64,000 nt of DNA from Amycolatopsis azurea DSM 43854 (GTDB taxonomy: Bacteria; Actinomycetota; Actinomycetes; Mycobacteriales; Pseudonocardiaceae). The first letter of the stretch is position 1, and every line of letters starts with the position of its first letter. A program made the position numbers and the translations under genes. The notes under the pieces were generated by a model. The model was not told the origin of the DNA. It did no database searches and worked only from the letters and a program-made list of their open reading frames with translations. Positions 1 to 8,664 of this stretch are shown piece after piece. The stretch spans positions 190,171 to 254,170 of the forward strand of contig NZ_MUXN01000016.1 in assembly GCF_001995215.1 (NCBI RefSeq). Reading direction: 5' to 3'.

Positions 1-300
1 GAAGGAGGCCTTCATGTACTTCGGCAAGGTGTGAAGGTCGAGTTCTCTCGGCTGAGCCGCGTGAAGGGGGCCTTCACGCGGCTCAGCTGTGACTGCTGTG
101 GCTACTGGTGCGTCTGGGACAAGCGCGACGATCACGGGATCCGTGAAGGCCCCCTTCACGGACTCTGGGTCCCTCAAGGGGGCCTTCACGGACCACCGAA
201 GCGCCCCAGGAGCCTCAAGAACCCCACTGACCTCATACGTCACAGCGGGGCGCATGAAGGCCTCCTTCACTACCTTCAGGGTAGGCAAGGAGGCCTTCAC
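1..300. repeat. Cluster of short TGAAGG-N3-CCTTCA palindromes
   Basis: This gene-free stretch carries six copies of a small palindrome built on TGAAGG, three bases, CCTTCA. They lie near 1-16 (cut by the edge), 51-87, 140-162, 169-193, 255-269 and 287-298. The copy at 51-87 is the longest, with perfect 17-base arms and a GGG loop. The copy at 140-162 has perfect 10-base arms and a CCC loop; the last three are shorter or imperfect. No gene or RNA is visible from 1 to 326. The copies sit just past the 3' end of the leftward operon, so a termination or REP-like role is possible but not shown. Confidence 0.7.
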
Positions 301-326
301 GGAACGGCGGGGCGACCCGGCCAGGG

Positions 327-752
327 TCAGTCGGGGTGCACGTCGACGACGTGGACGTTGATCGCGGGCGGGGCCGATCCGAGCTGTCCGGTCAGCGCCG
401 CGCTCACCCGGTGCCGCAGCAGTTCCGCGACCGCCGCTTCCACGCCGAACCGGACCGTCACCAGCACCTGGAGCACGTCGTCCTCGAGCGCGACGGCCGA
501 GACGTGGACGCCGCCGAGGTCGCGGCCCATCTCGGCGGCGAGCTTCCTGGTCATCAGCACCAGCGCCCGTTCCGACACCTGGGTCTTCCCGCCCGCCGAG
601 GGCAGGTCGAGCGGAGGGGTGGTGTGCTTGCCGCGGACGCCGCCGACCGACCGGAGCACCCGCTCGACGAGTCCTGGCGGCGTCGGCACCGGACGGCTCG
701 CGGCGGCGCGCACCTGCTCCCACCGGGGGTCGTCGCGCGGATCCTCGCTCAT
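327..752 (-). CDS. Asp23/Gls24-like envelope stress protein
   Basis: The 141-residue product has an Asp23/Gls24-type domain over about residues 57-141. It shows the usual pattern VSERALVLMTRKLAAEM, then GVHVSAVAL, a V-rich strand and the closing strand INVHVVDVHP. Family members are small cytoplasmic or membrane-associated proteins linked to cell-envelope stress and alkaline shock; none is a known enzyme. The ATG at 752-750 shares one base with the stop of the upstream sigma factor gene (TGATG), so the two are translationally coupled. Inference: it is a partner or effector of that sigma factor. No membrane segment or signal peptide is seen. Confidence 0.75.
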   Translation of the reverse strand: MSEDPRDDPRWEQVRAAASRPVPTPPGLVERVLRSVGGVRGKHTTPPLDLPSAGGKTQVSERALVLMTRKLAAEMGRDLGGVHVSAVALEDDVLQVLVTVRFGVEAAVAELLRHRVSAALTGQLGSAPPAINVHVVDVHPD

Positions 753-1309
753 CACCGTTCCCCGGGTCGGAAGTTGTCGCCGAGTTTCGCCAGCAGCGCC
801 ACCCTCGCGCGGTGCAGGCGAGCGCGCAGAGCGGGCACGCTCACTTCCAGCACCTCGGCCACCTCGTCGTAGGTCAACCCTTCGAATTCTCGCAGAATCA
901 GCGGGATCCGCTGGCCGACGTCCAGTTCGGCGATCGCCCGCAGCACCGTGCCGACCTGTTCGGCGCTCACCACATACCCTTCCGGACCAGGTACGACACC
1001 CGCGTCGCCCTCGTCGAGCGGCACGGTCGGTTTCCGGCGCCGGACCTGCCTGAGCGCGCCGTTCGTCGTCACCCGGTACAGCCAGGTGGACACCGCGGAC
1101 TCGAACCGGAACCCGGGCAGCGCGCGCCACGCGGACAGCCAGGCCTCCTGGACGACGTCCTCGGCCTCCGACGCGCTGCCGGTGATCCGCAGCGCCACGC
1201 GGTACATCCTGGCCGTGTGCCGTCGCACCAAGGTGTCGAAGGCACCGTCGTCCCCGGCTGCGGCCCGGGCCGCCAGTTCCTCGTCCGGAACCGGCGCGGG
1301 CTCTCTCAC
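752..1309 (-). CDS. ECF-type RNA polymerase sigma factor
   Basis: This 185-residue group 4 sigma-70 factor has region 2 near residues 25-90 (RRHTARMYRVALRITG, then EAEDVVQEAWLSAWRAL). Region 4 lies near residues 120-178 and its helix-turn-helix reads LTYDEVAEVLEVSVPALRAR. The GTG at 1309 was chosen because it gives the normal family length and overlaps the stop of the upstream reductase gene (GTGA). An upstream extension would be Arg/Pro-rich, antisense-like sequence. No classical zinc-binding anti-sigma gene follows; an Asp23-like gene does, and may be its regulatory or target partner. Confidence 0.88.
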   Translation of the reverse strand: MREPAPVPDEELAARAAAGDDGAFDTLVRRHTARMYRVALRITGSASEAEDVVQEAWLSAWRALPGFRFESAVSTWLYRVTTNGALRQVRRRKPTVPLDEGDAGVVPGPEGYVVSAEQVGTVLRAIAELDVGQRIPLILREFEGLTYDEVAEVLEVSVPALRARLHRARVALLAKLGDNFRPGER

Positions 1310-2061
1310 CCGCCCTCCCGGCGGCGGTAGCGCAGCATGGTGAAGCCGTCTTCGAAGAGCACGGACGCGAGGTCCATCCGCCGCGGTTCCGGGGTCGGAC
1401 GGCCGTCGGCGATCCGGCGTTCGCCCGCGCCCGCCAGCAGCGGGGCGACGGTCAGGCACAGCTGGTCGACGAGGTCGGCCGCGATCAGGTCGGCGAACAG
1501 CGCCGGCCCGCCCTCGCAGTCGACGCGGCACAGCCCCCGCTCGGCCAGCAGCGCGAGCGCGCGGTGGAGGTCGACGTCGTCGGTCCCGGCGACGAGGACC
1601 TCGGCGCCCGCGCGTTCCAGCGCGGTGCGCGGCGCCTTTTCGGTGGTGATGACGATCGGCGGGACCTTGGTGTCGGTGAACAACGGGCCCGCCGGGTCGA
1701 GTTCACCGGAACGGGTCACCACCGCGATCGGCGGGACTTCCGACAGCCCGAGCGAGACCCGGCGGGCGGCGCGTGCGGGAGTGATCCGCGCGCCGCGGTA
1801 GCCCTCGGCGCGGGCGGTGCCGGCGCCGACCAGGATCACGTCGGCAAGCAGCCGTCCCATCAGGAAGATCCGCTTGTCGGCGGGGTGCGAAAGGCCCTCG
1901 GACAGCTGGTCGACGGCCACCGCGCCATCGGCGGAGCTGACGAAGTTGACCTGGACCCAGGGACGGCTCATGGCGGTCATGTCTTCGGGATACCCGTAAA
2001 GCCGTTCAAGGTCGGCATCGGAGACGGGATCCGCCGGTGTCGTTGGCCACAAAAGCTGCAC
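1306..2061 (-). CDS. RibD C-terminal-type pyrimidine reductase family protein
   Basis: The 251-residue protein belongs to the RibD C-terminal/dihydrofolate-reductase-like fold family, which reduces a pyrimidine or pterin-like substrate with NADPH. Visible landmarks are VNFVSSADGAVAV near residue 38, the dinucleotide-binding run DVILVGAGTARAEGY near 70-85 and the glycine-rich DCEGGPALFADLI near 180. The cytidine deaminase half of RibD is absent, so this is a stand-alone reductase and need not act in riboflavin synthesis. The GTG at 2061 (VQLLWP) starts at the usual family N-terminus. It is first in a leftward three-gene run with the sigma factor and Asp23 genes and is divergent from zapE. Confidence 0.8.
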   Translation of the reverse strand: MQLLWPTTPADPVSDADLERLYGYPEDMTAMSRPWVQVNFVSSADGAVAVDQLSEGLSHPADKRIFLMGRLLADVILVGAGTARAEGYRGARITPARAARRVSLGLSEVPPIAVVTRSGELDPAGPLFTDTKVPPIVITTEKAPRTALERAGAEVLVAGTDDVDLHRALALLAERGLCRVDCEGGPALFADLIAADLVDQLCLTVAPLLAGAGERRIADGRPTPEPRRMDLASVLFEDGFTMLRYRRREGG

Positions 2062-2159
2062 ACGTCCATCCCAGCACGGGCCCGACGGCACCGCTGAGCG
2101 GGGGATACGCCCGGTCAGGGAGAGTGAACGGCCCACCCCGGAGCCGTTACTCTCGGCGA

Positions 2160-3194
2160 ATGCCCGCCCGCCTGATCGATCGCCGTCCGGAGCTGTCCGC
2201 CGACGAGCTGATCACCGCGCTCGTCCCGCCGCCCCGGTTCGACGCGGTCCGGTTCTCCACCTACGTGCCCAATCCGGACGAGCCGAGCCAGGCCGAGGCG
2301 GTCGTGGCCTGCGGCGCGTTCGCGCGGCGCGTGGCGGAAGCCGCGAACCGGAAGCCGAAGTCGAAGCTGCGCGCGCTGTTCGGCGGCGGGGACGAGGCGC
2401 CGTCCGGACCGAGGGGGCTCTACCTCGACGGTGGCTTCGGCGTCGGCAAGACACACCTGCTCGCCTCGACGTGGCACGAGACGCCGTCGCCCAAGGCGTA
2501 CGGCACGTTCGTGGAGCTGACCCATCTCGTCGGCGCGCTGGGGTTCGCGGAGGCGGTGCGACGGCTGTCCGAACACCGGTTCCTGGCGATCGACGAGTTC
2601 GAACTCGACGACCCCGGCGACACCATGCTCGTCACCCGGCTGCTCCAGGAGCTGATCTCGGCCGGAGTGTTCGTGGCGGCGACCTCCAACACGCTGCCGG
2701 ACAAACTCGGCGAGGGCCGGTTCGCCGCCGCGGACTTCCTGCGGGAGATCCAGTCGCTGTCGGCCAAGTTCGGCGTCTGCCGGGTCGACGGCCCGGACTA
2801 CCGGCACCGAGGCCTGCCGGACGCGCCGCCGCCCGCGAGCCCGGAGCAACTGGAGGCCTCCGCCGCCGCGCATCCCGAGTCCACTGTGGACGATTTCGAC
2901 GCCTTGTGCGAACACCTCGGCGGGCTGCACCCTTCGCGTTACGGCAGGCTTCTCGACGGGGTGACCCGGGTGCACCTGCGCGACATCCATCCGGTTCCCG
3001 ACCAGAACGTCGGACTGCGGATGGTCGCCTTCGCCGACCGGCTCTACGACCGCGCGATCCCGCTGGTGGTCTCCGGTGAGCCGGTGCCGCTGCTGTTCAC
3101 CGAGGAGATGGTGAACGGCGGCTACCGCAAGAAGTACCTGCGCGCCGTCAGCCGCCTGACGGCGCTGGCTCGCGACGCCGTGCAGCCCAGCTGA
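2160..3194 (+). CDS. zapE: ZapE-like AFG1-family ATPase
   Basis: The 344-residue P-loop ATPase is of the AFG1/ZapE type. The Walker A motif GGFGVGKTHLL is near residues 91-101 and Walker B, FLAIDEFELDD, near 141-151. A sensor-like stretch VFVAATSNTLPDKLGEGRF follows near 180. In E. coli ZapE destabilises FtsZ polymers; the actinobacterial role is less clear, so the symbol is by homology. The ATG at 2160 precedes the conserved opening. The gene is divergent from the RibD-like gene across 98 bases. Its last 47 bases overlap the 3' end of the convergent PAP2 gene, an unusually long convergent overlap. Confidence 0.85.
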   Translation: MPARLIDRRPELSADELITALVPPPRFDAVRFSTYVPNPDEPSQAEAVVACGAFARRVAEAANRKPKSKLRALFGGGDEAPSGPRGLYLDGGFGVGKTHLLASTWHETPSPKAYGTFVELTHLVGALGFAEAVRRLSEHRFLAIDEFELDDPGDTMLVTRLLQELISAGVFVAATSNTLPDKLGEGRFAAADFLREIQSLSAKFGVCRVDGPDYRHRGLPDAPPPASPEQLEASAAAHPESTVDDFDALCEHLGGLHPSRYGRLLDGVTRVHLRDIHPVPDQNVGLRMVAFADRLYDRAIPLVVSGEPVPLLFTEEMVNGGYRKKYLRAVSRLTALARDAVQPS

Positions 3195-3756
3195 GCAGGA
3201 CCCAGGTCGCGCACACGGTCGCGACCGCGAACAGCGTGCCGCCCACGACGTCGGTCAGGTAGTGGTAGCCGAGGCCGATCATGCCGATCGTGACCCCGGC
3301 GAGCACCACCGCGCCCACGACCGAGATGACGGCGGTCGCGATCCCGGGGCGGGCCAGCAGGACGAGCACGGTCAGCACCGCGACCAGCGCGACGGTGTGC
3401 CCGCTGGGATAGGCGAGGTAGGTGTTCTTCCAGCGGTCGAACAGCGGTTTGAGCACCCAGCTGTTCGCGAAGATCGCGACGAGCGGGCCCACGACGGTCA
3501 GCTGTGCTTCGAGCCGCCGTCGTCCGGCCAGACAGAGGCCCACGGCGACGGCGGCGACGGGAATGAGGACGTAGGCCTCGGTCGGCAGCACGAGCAGCTG
3601 GAGCAGGTCCGCGTTACCGCCGAAGGCGCGCCCCACCCACTTGACGGCGAGCTCGTCGGGGCCGGAAAGGCCCTCACCCGACACCAGTACCCCGAGCACG
3701 ACCATGATCACCGCGCAAGTCACCGCGATGAGCCCGTATGGCGCCTTTCCGCTCAT
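3148..3756 (-). CDS. PAP2-family membrane phosphatase
   Basis: The 202-residue integral membrane protein has about five hydrophobic helices and the type-2 phosphatidic acid phosphatase signature. KPLFDR near residue 105 corresponds to motif 1, AYPSGH near 117-122 to motif 2 and GYHYLTDVVGG near 168-178 to motif 3. These supply the catalytic His and phosphate-binding Arg/Lys residues. Family substrates are lipid phosphates or undecaprenyl/polyprenyl pyrophosphates at the membrane surface; the substrate here cannot be told. It converges with zapE and overlaps it by 47 bases. Confidence 0.87.
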   Translation of the reverse strand: MSGKAPYGLIAVTCAVIMVVLGVLVSGEGLSGPDELAVKWVGRAFGGNADLLQLLVLPTEAYVLIPVAAVAVGLCLAGRRRLEAQLTVVGPLVAIFANSWVLKPLFDRWKNTYLAYPSGHTVALVAVLTVLVLLARPGIATAVISVVGAVVLAGVTIGMIGLGYHYLTDVVGGTLFAVATVCATWVLLSWAARRREPAPSGG

Positions 3757-3820
3757 CCGGCGAGATTACGTGACGGGCGATCAGTCACCATGCAGGGACG
3801 GCACGCGGAAGGGGCGTTCG

Positions 3821-4696
3821 ATGCGGATCACGGTGGTCGGCGGCGGGATCATCGGGCTGAGCTGCGCGCACCGGCTGGCGGGCGCCGGGCACGACGTCAC
3901 GGTGATCACCGCCGACCGGCCGGGCGAGACGACGTCGGCGGTGGCGGGCGGCGTGCTCTTCCCGCCGCTGTCGGTGCACTCCGACCAGGTGGATCGCTGG
4001 ACCGCGACGAGCGTGGACGAGTACCGCTCGCTCGGCGCGCCCGGGGTCAGCCTGCGCCGGGGGACGTTCTTCATCCCCCGCGAGGCGCCCATGCCGTCCT
4101 GGGCGTACTCGATGCCCGACCTCGACGACGGACCCGGACGGCTCACCTTCACGACCGCGCTGATCGACACACCGGTGTACCTCGCGTGGCTCGCCGGCCA
4201 GGTCGCCGGGCTGGGCGTGCGCACCGAGTACCGCACCGTCTCGCGGCTGGACGACCTCGACGCGGACCTCGTGGTGAACGCGGCAGGGCTCGGCGCCGGA
4301 CGGCTGGCGGGCGACGTCACCGTGGTGCCGGTCGGCGGTCAGGTCGTCCACCTCGCCGATCCGGGACTGACCGAATGGATCGTCGACGGGGCCACCCCGG
4401 TGCTGCGCCACGTGATCCCGCACGGACGGCACGTCGTCTGCGGCGGCACGCAGGAGCCGGGCCGCGACTCCGTCGAACCGGATCCCGGGGTGACCGCGGA
4501 CATCGTGCGGCGCTGCCGGGAACTCGTGCCCGCGCTGGCCGACGCGCCGGTGCTGGGCGCGAAGGTCGGCTTGCGGCCGTTCCGCCCGCAGGTGCGGCTG
4601 GAGCGGGACGGCGACGTCGTGCACTGCTACGGGCACGGGGGAGCGGGGATCACGCTGGCCTGGGGATGCGCGGACGACGTCCTGGCCCTGGTGTGA
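3821..4696 (+). CDS. DAO-family FAD-dependent oxidoreductase (D-amino-acid oxidase-like)
   Basis: The 291-residue flavoprotein begins directly with the Rossmann FAD motif ITVVGGGIIGLSCAHRL. It ends with YGHGGAGITLAWGCA, the C-terminal FAD signature of D-amino-acid oxidase and relatives. GVLFPP near residue 45 and KVGLRPFRPQVRLE near 250 also match D-amino-acid oxidases, where the Arg in the latter binds the substrate carboxylate. The likely reaction is oxidation of a D-amino acid to the imino acid with H2O2 release in the cytoplasm, but the substrate is not fixed by sequence alone. The ATG at 3821 is immediately before the FAD motif. Confidence 0.82.
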   Translation: MRITVVGGGIIGLSCAHRLAGAGHDVTVITADRPGETTSAVAGGVLFPPLSVHSDQVDRWTATSVDEYRSLGAPGVSLRRGTFFIPREAPMPSWAYSMPDLDDGPGRLTFTTALIDTPVYLAWLAGQVAGLGVRTEYRTVSRLDDLDADLVVNAAGLGAGRLAGDVTVVPVGGQVVHLADPGLTEWIVDGATPVLRHVIPHGRHVVCGGTQEPGRDSVEPDPGVTADIVRRCRELVPALADAPVLGAKVGLRPFRPQVRLERDGDVVHCYGHGGAGITLAWGCADDVLALV

Positions 4697-4767
4697 TGCC
4701 CTCCCGCGCAAGTAGGTGACTAAATGCGTGGGACGTGAGGGCTAATGAAGGTGGCTTTCACGTCCTT

Positions 4768-4820
4768 GTTCCCAATGTCGCATTTGAGACACTGAGCGTC
4801 TCAAATGCGACATTGGGAAC
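4768..4820. repeat. Perfect 23-base inverted repeat, 7-base centre
   Basis: The arms at 4768-4790 and 4798-4820 are perfect reverse complements around the centre ACTGAGC. Arm sequence and core resemble the palindrome at 54523-54575; both have CCCAATG or CCCCAATG arms and GAGAC...GTC around the centre. Confidence 0.85.
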
Positions 4821-4901
4821 CTCCGCCGCCCGGACTTACCCCGGCCCAGTGCGCTCCGGTGCCTCCAGGCTGGAGGTGCTGTGCCGAAGGTCAGGGCAGG
4901 A

Positions 4902-4956
4902 TGTCCCGAGCGCCACGTTCGAGACGGTGTGTGTCCCGGGCGTGGCGCTCGGGACA
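4902..4956. repeat. Inverted repeat, 16-base arms
   Basis: The arms at 4902-4917 and 4941-4956 (TGTCCCGAGCGCCACG and its complement) flank a 23-base loop. It has no T-run and could act as a terminator or a repeat element. Confidence 0.75.
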
Positions 4957-5021
4957 CACACGCCGACCCGACGCGGGGAATGCCGTTCACCCCGCCCGGC
5001 ACGACACGTTTGCCTCACCCC

Positions 5022-6386
5022 TCACACGAGGGCGGCGAAGGCCTCGTGGTCCGCTTCGGTCTGGTCCGCGTACCGCACCGCGTACGCCCCGATGGCCTCG
5101 TCGAGGTCTTCGTCGTCCTCGAAGTACCCCGCCAGCATCCGCGGATGCAGCGACCGCGCGTGCGCCCGCGCCAGCAGCGCGCCCGCCAGGCGGCCGTAGT
5201 CGTCGAGGTGGTCCTTCTTCAGCTCCGCCGGATCGATGTCGCCCTTGAGGTTCCGGAACTGCCGCACGATGTACGGCACGCCGTCGATGGTCGTCCAGCC
5301 GAGCAGGATGTCGGTCTCGGCCTGCACGAGCCGCGCGCCTTCGACGATCCGGCGGCCTTCGTGCTCCGGCGAAGCCAGCCCGAGATACGGCGCCAGCGCG
5401 GACGGATTGGCCTGTTTCACTTGCAGGACAAGGTCCTCACCGCTGTTTCCGTGCAGCAGCGCGACGTAGCTGCGCAACCCGACACTGCCGGTGCCGACCA
5501 CCCGGAAGGCCACATCGGACACCCGGTAGCGCGAGATCAGCGTCCGCCGAGACTCGCGCAGCGTGTCCACATAGGACACCAGGCCGGTGACGACCGCTTC
5601 CGCCGTCGCGTCGTCGACGTGGGTGAGCACCGGCGGGTCCTCGACGAACCGGTGCCGTTCGAGGCCGGTGTCGTGGTCGTCGATCCGCCGGGTCCACTTC
5701 GCGGTGACCTTGGCGCTGGTGTTCTTCCGCGCCTTCTCGGCCGCTTCCTCGAAGTCGTCGATGAGGTCGTGCGCGCGGACCTTGCTCAGCACCGACGCGT
5801 CCGGCAGCGCGTTCCACGACCGCAGGAACGGCAGTTCCGCCAGGCCCCGGATGGTGCGCCGGTACGACTTCACCGCGTCCTCGGCGGCCTCGCGGCAGCC
5901 TGACTCGCCGATACCGCCTTCGCGTCCGGCCAGCACGAGACTCGCCGCGAGCCGTTTGAGATCCCACTCCCACGGGCCCGGCACGGATTCGTCGAAATCG
6001 TTGATGTCCATGACGATCTGGCCTTCGGGCGTGCCGTACAGCCCGAAGTTCGCGGCGTGCGCGTCCCCGCACAGCTGCGCCGTCAGCCCGGACACCGGCG
6101 AGCCCGCCAGATCGGCGGCCATCAGCCCGGCCGCCCCGCGGTAGAAGGTGAACGGCGACGCGAGCATGCGCTCGCGCCGCAGTTCCACCAGTTCCGGCAG
6201 GCGGCCTTCGTTGGTCCGCGCGAAGAACTCCGCCACGCTCGGACGGCCGTCGCCCGCCGCCGCGTGATCGTGCGCCGACGACGGTGCCTTGTCCCGCAGC
6301 GCCTTGCCCTTCGCGAACCAGTCCTCCGGCGTCACCGTCTCGGTGCCGACCAGCGGCCGCTCCACCCACTCCCGCGCGTCTCCCAT
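5022..6386 (-). CDS. DUF2252 family protein
   Basis: The 454-residue protein is of the DUF2252 family, common in actinomycetes and without an established function. The conserved block CGDAHAANFGLYGTPEG followed by IVMDINDFDESVPGPWEWD (about residues 107-145) resembles the catalytic loop and metal-binding loop of aminoglycoside-phosphotransferase/kinase folds (GDxHxxN ... DFD). The N-terminal block FFARTNEGRLPELVELRRERM and the ending NLKGDID...GYFEDDEDLD are also typical. Inference: a cytoplasmic small-molecule or protein kinase-like enzyme. It stands alone, 31 bases downstream of the ornithine aminotransferase gene on the same strand, and may be cotranscribed with it. Confidence 0.82.
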   Translation of the reverse strand: MGDAREWVERPLVGTETVTPEDWFAKGKALRDKAPSSAHDHAAAGDGRPSVAEFFARTNEGRLPELVELRRERMLASPFTFYRGAAGLMAADLAGSPVSGLTAQLCGDAHAANFGLYGTPEGQIVMDINDFDESVPGPWEWDLKRLAASLVLAGREGGIGESGCREAAEDAVKSYRRTIRGLAELPFLRSWNALPDASVLSKVRAHDLIDDFEEAAEKARKNTSAKVTAKWTRRIDDHDTGLERHRFVEDPPVLTHVDDATAEAVVTGLVSYVDTLRESRRTLISRYRVSDVAFRVVGTGSVGLRSYVALLHGNSGEDLVLQVKQANPSALAPYLGLASPEHEGRRIVEGARLVQAETDILLGWTTIDGVPYIVRQFRNLKGDIDPAELKKDHLDDYGRLAGALLARAHARSLHPRMLAGYFEDDEDLDEAIGAYAVRYADQTEADHEAFAALV

Positions 6387-6417
6387 GGACAGCCAACGTA
6401 CCGGCCGCCCGAAAGGT

Positions 6418-7620
6418 TCACCGCGTCTTGACGACCTCCGTGATCGCGTCGATACCCCGGTCGAGTTCCTCGCGGGTGATCACCAGCGGCGGCGCGATCC
6501 GCAGCGTGTGGTCGTGCGTCTCCTTGCACAGCACGCCGCGTTCGGCCAGCGCGGTGGACGCCTCCCGCCCGGTCGGCCCGCCGGGCGCGATGTCGATGCC
6601 CGCCCAGAGCCCGCGTCCGCGTACCTCGGCCAGCCCGTTCCCGACCAGTTCGCCGAGCCGGGAGTGCAGGTGGGCGCCCAGTTCCCGCGAGCGCTCCTGG
6701 AATTCGCCGGTCTTGAGCAGCCCGACCACGGCCCGCCCGATCGCGCAGGCGACCGGGTTCCCGCCGAAGGTGGAACCGTGCTCGCCGGGCTGGAGCACCC
6801 CGAGCACGTCCTTGCCGCCGACCACGGCCGAGACCGGCATGATCCCGCCGCCGAGCGCCTTGCCCAGGGTGTAGACGTCGGCGCGCACGCCTTCGTGGTC
6901 GAGCGCGAGGACGGTGCCGGTGCGCGCGAGGCCGGACTGGATCTCGTCGGCGATCAGCAGGACGTTGTGCTCGTCGCACAGCCGCCGCGCCTCGGCGAAG
7001 TAGCCGGCGGGCGGCACGATCACGCCCGCCTCGCCCTGCACCGGCTCCAGCAGGATCGCGGCCGTGCGCTCGGTGATGGCGTCGCGCAGCGCTTCGGCGT
7101 CGCCGTACTTGACGGTGACGAAGCCCGGCGTGAACGGCCCGAAGTCGGCGCGCGCGGTCTCGTCGGTGGAGAAGGACACGATGGTGGTCGTGCGGCCGTG
7201 GAAGTTCGAGCCCGCGACGACGATCTCGGCCGTCCCGTCGGGGACGCCCTTGACCCGGTACGCCCACTTGCGGGCGATCTTCACCGCGGACTCGACGGCC
7301 TCCGCGCCGGAGTTCATCGGCAGGGTCATCTCGGTACCGGTCAGCTCGGCGAGCTCCCGGCAGAACAGCCCGAGCTGGTCGTGGTGGAACGCGCGCGAGG
7401 TGAGCGTCACCCGGCCGAACTGCTCGACCGCGGCGGCGATCAGCCCGGGGTGGCGGTGCCCGAAGTTCAGCGCGGAGTAGCCGGAGAGGAAGTCGAGGTA
7501 GGTCTTGCCCTCCACATCGGTGACCGAAGCGCCTTCGGCGGTGGCGATCACCACGGGCAGGGGGTGGTAGTTGTGCGTGCTCCACTGCTCGTCGAGCGCG
7601 ATGAAGTCGGCGGTCGTCAT
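6418..7620 (-). CDS. rocD: Ornithine aminotransferase
   Basis: This 400-residue class III PLP aminotransferase shows GYSALNFGHRHPGL near residues 47-60. LLIADEIQSGLARTG carries the Asp that binds the PLP pyridine nitrogen, and YTLGKALGGGIMP carries the Schiff-base lysine (about residue 251). These are the hallmarks of ornithine--oxo-acid transaminase, which makes glutamate-5-semialdehyde from ornithine and 2-oxoglutarate. Acetylornithine aminotransferase is the main alternative, but no other arg genes are nearby and the N-terminus (EQWSTHNYHPLPVVI) is the RocD type. The gene is divergent from the PPK2 gene across 156 bases. Confidence 0.88.
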   Translation of the reverse strand: MTTADFIALDEQWSTHNYHPLPVVIATAEGASVTDVEGKTYLDFLSGYSALNFGHRHPGLIAAAVEQFGRVTLTSRAFHHDQLGLFCRELAELTGTEMTLPMNSGAEAVESAVKIARKWAYRVKGVPDGTAEIVVAGSNFHGRTTTIVSFSTDETARADFGPFTPGFVTVKYGDAEALRDAITERTAAILLEPVQGEAGVIVPPAGYFAEARRLCDEHNVLLIADEIQSGLARTGTVLALDHEGVRADVYTLGKALGGGIMPVSAVVGGKDVLGVLQPGEHGSTFGGNPVACAIGRAVVGLLKTGEFQERSRELGAHLHSRLGELVGNGLAEVRGRGLWAGIDIAPGGPTGREASTALAERGVLCKETHDHTLRIAPPLVITREELDRGIDAITEVVKTR

Positions 7621-7776
7621 GCGTTCAGGTTAGATGCCGCGGTGGTGGACTTCATCCGGGAAACGTTGCTTTGACCCGTTGTTCGTTGCGTATCGACTCG
7701 TTCGAGCGAAGAAAACATGCAGAGGCGTACTTGATCACCGGAGGCGCGGGACCCGGCCCGCGGTTATCGTCGCCGG

Positions 7777-8631
7777 ATGGCGAAAAAGGACACCGTCTCC
7801 GTCCGGGACACGCTGAGGATCGGCAAGGGGACCGAGCGACACGACCCGGGCACGTTCCCGATCGGACCCAAGAAGAAGCCCAAGGCGCTCGAAGAACTCG
7901 CCGAGGCCGGGGCCAAGCTCGCGAAGCTGCAAGAGGCGCTCTACGCGGAGGGCGTCGGCGGCGGGAAACGCAGCCTGCTGCTGGTGCTGCAAGGGATGGA
8001 CACCTCCGGCAAGGGCGGCACGGTGGGACACGTCCTCGGCCTGGTCAACCCGATGGGCGTGCGGTACGCGGGGTTCAAGAAGCCGACGTCCGCCGAGGCC
8101 CGCCACCACTACCTGTGGCGGATCCGCAAGCAGCTTCCCGCGCCCGGGCAGGTCGGCGTCTTCGACCGTTCGCACTACGAGGACATCCTGGTCCCGCGCG
8201 TGCAGAAGCTGGTGCCCGCCGCGGAATGGCGCAAGCGCTACGCCGAGATCAACGCGTTCGAGAAGGAACTCACCGAGGCCGGCACGACGATCGTGAAGGT
8301 CTTCCTCGACATCTCGCCGGAGGAGCAGCTGAAACGGCTCAAGGCGAGGCTGGAGACCCCGGCGAAGTGGTGGAAGTACAACCCCGCCGACCTCGACGCG
8401 CGTGCTCAGTGGAACGACTACCAGAAGGCCTACGCCGACATCTTCGCCAAGACCTCGACGGAGACGGCGCCCTGGTACTCCGTCCCGGCCGACCACAAGT
8501 GGTACCGCAACTACCTGGTCGCGCGGCTGCTGATCGAGACGATCGAGGCGATGGACCCGAAGTTCCCGCCCGCCGACTTCGACCCCGAGACAGAGCTCAA
8601 GAAGCTGGAAGCACTTGGCGTATCCCCCTGA
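7777..8631 (+). CDS. Polyphosphate kinase 2 family phosphotransferase
   Basis: The 284-residue PPK2-family enzyme has the Walker A variant GMDTSGKGGTVGH near residues 73-85. The Walker B/lid region is FDRSHYEDILVPRV near 130-143, with FLDISPEEQLKRLKARL near 172. Such enzymes move phosphate between polyphosphate and nucleotides (AMP, ADP or GDP) in the cytoplasm. The subclass cannot be assigned with certainty by eye. It stands alone, 33 bases before the S9 peptidase gene. The ATG at 7777 gives the conventional N-terminus. Confidence 0.9.
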   Translation: MAKKDTVSVRDTLRIGKGTERHDPGTFPIGPKKKPKALEELAEAGAKLAKLQEALYAEGVGGGKRSLLLVLQGMDTSGKGGTVGHVLGLVNPMGVRYAGFKKPTSAEARHHYLWRIRKQLPAPGQVGVFDRSHYEDILVPRVQKLVPAAEWRKRYAEINAFEKELTEAGTTIVKVFLDISPEEQLKRLKARLETPAKWWKYNPADLDARAQWNDYQKAYADIFAKTSTETAPWYSVPADHKWYRNYLVARLLIETIEAMDPKFPPADFDPETELKKLEALGVSP

Positions 8632-8664
8632 TCGTCTGGCTGTGTTTTCTGAAAGAGTGCGGAG

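Larger units (their letters stand above)
4697..5021. other. Intergenic region with two long inverted repeats
   Basis: This 325-base convergent gap has no credible gene. It carries a perfect 23-base inverted repeat at 4768-4820 and a second hairpin at 4902-4956. A TGAAGG-family half-copy lies near 4745. Both flanking genes end here, so bidirectional termination is plausible. Confidence 0.6.

Noticed and set aside
1..300. CRISPR array
   Set aside because: The repeats are self-complementary, short, unevenly spaced and differ in flanks. There are no spacers of uniform length and no cas genes.
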